Shown: positions 7,866 to 7,988 of the stretch, piece by piece
Position numbering within the stretch: the first letter of the stretch is position 1
Layout: each line of letters starts with the position of its first letter
DNA from: a bacterium
GTDB taxonomy: Bacteria > UBA9089 > JASEGY01
NCBI GenBank assembly: GCA_030019105.1
Contig: JASEGY010000065.1
Location: forward strand, 1 to 7,988
Length of the DNA stretch: 7,988 nt
Direction of reading: 5' to 3'
Translations under genes and position numbers: made by a program
The notes under the pieces: model-generated
The model's input: the letters and a program-made list of their open reading frames with translations, nothing else
Database searches by the model: none
What the model was told of the DNA's origin: nothing

Positions 7866-7879
7866 GCCCCAGCAGGGGC
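7866..7879. repeat. GC-rich hairpin repeat
   Basis: GCCCC-AGCA-GGGGC forms a short GC hairpin within an AT-rich stretch that continues GGAATATTTATATAG. It looks like part of a dispersed intergenic repeat. There is no T-run directly after it on the plus strand, so terminator function is doubtful. Confidence 0.4.
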
Positions 7880-7928
7880 GGAATATTTATATAGTGCTTA
7901 AGAAAAAGATTTTGGGGTTGGCTATCAA

Positions 7929-7985
7929 TTGGAGTTTAGGCTTTAGCCTTTCATAACTAATGAAATCCTAAAGGATTAACTCCAA
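7929..7985. repeat. Imperfect palindromic repeat at window end
   Basis: TTGGAGTT (7929-7936) and AACTCCAA (7978-7985) are perfect arms. Between them TTTAGGCTTTAGCCTTTCAT pairs imperfectly with ATGAAATCCTAAAGGATTA, giving arms of about 24 bases around a short loop. It is non-coding and probably another dispersed repeat. Confidence 0.5.
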
Positions 7986-7988
7986 AAA

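Larger units (their letters stand above)
7317..7988. other. Gene-free repeat-rich region
   Basis: No credible protein or RNA gene is visible on either strand over these 672 bases. Most of it is palindromic elements A and B. The rest holds the probable antiporter promoter, a GC hairpin and an imperfect palindrome. The gene that begins or ends beyond the right edge is not in the window. Confidence 0.7.

Overview
The window looks like chromosomal DNA of an uncultivated, probably anaerobic or sediment-dwelling bacterium. The evidence is a flavin-dependent thymidylate synthase (ThyX), a zinc-type ribosomal protein L31, strong Shine-Dalgarno sites, some likely GTG/TTG starts, and many intergenic palindromic repeats (CACCACGGAGACACGG-type and GTTCACGG-type) of the sort common in candidate-phylum genomes. 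The phylum cannot be fixed from this sequence. All nine protein genes lie on the minus strand, so transcription runs from right to left.

Right end (7317-7988): there is no gene here. Two long, nested palindromic elements sit side by side (7290-7499 and 7512-7751). Each is flanked by copies of the same short direct repeat (CGATATAT, three copies), as if both inserted at one target. They separate a good promoter-like site (7778-7806) from the antiporter gene it probably served. The nominal ATG of that gene lies inside the first element, and a TTG at 7244 with its own ribosome binding site is a better start. The antiporter (5286-7244) is a KefB-type monovalent cation:proton antiporter with C-terminal RCK domains.

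Centre (381-5275): a probable operon follows a strong promoter (TTGCCA-N17-TATAAT, 5247-5275). The order of transcription is orphan DinJ/RelB-type antitoxin, rpmE, thyX, a Phd-like antitoxin, a RelE/ParE-type toxin, prfA, an MNT-HEPN fusion protein and prmC. The rpmE-thyX-prfA-prmC genes form a translation/thymidylate housekeeping backbone. Three separate toxin-antitoxin-derived insertions interrupt it: a lone antitoxin at the head, a complete two-gene pair in the middle that starts within the thyX stop codon, and a MntA-HepT pair fused into one polypeptide between prfA and prmC. The fusion gene is visibly more AT-rich than its neighbours.

The fused MNT-HEPN protein is the most unusual item. 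It keeps the complete GSx10DxD nucleotidyltransferase motif and the complete Rx4HxY HEPN ribonuclease motif in one chain. A perfect AGGAGG stands at the domain junction, five bases before a GTC codon, which may be the relic start of a once-separate hepT gene.

Left end (1-380): there is no convincing gene. It holds a 56-base double-hairpin palindrome, a 33-base hairpin repeat, a 92-base palindrome just downstream of prmC whose ends resemble those of the 7290-7499 element, and two weak promoter-like sites.
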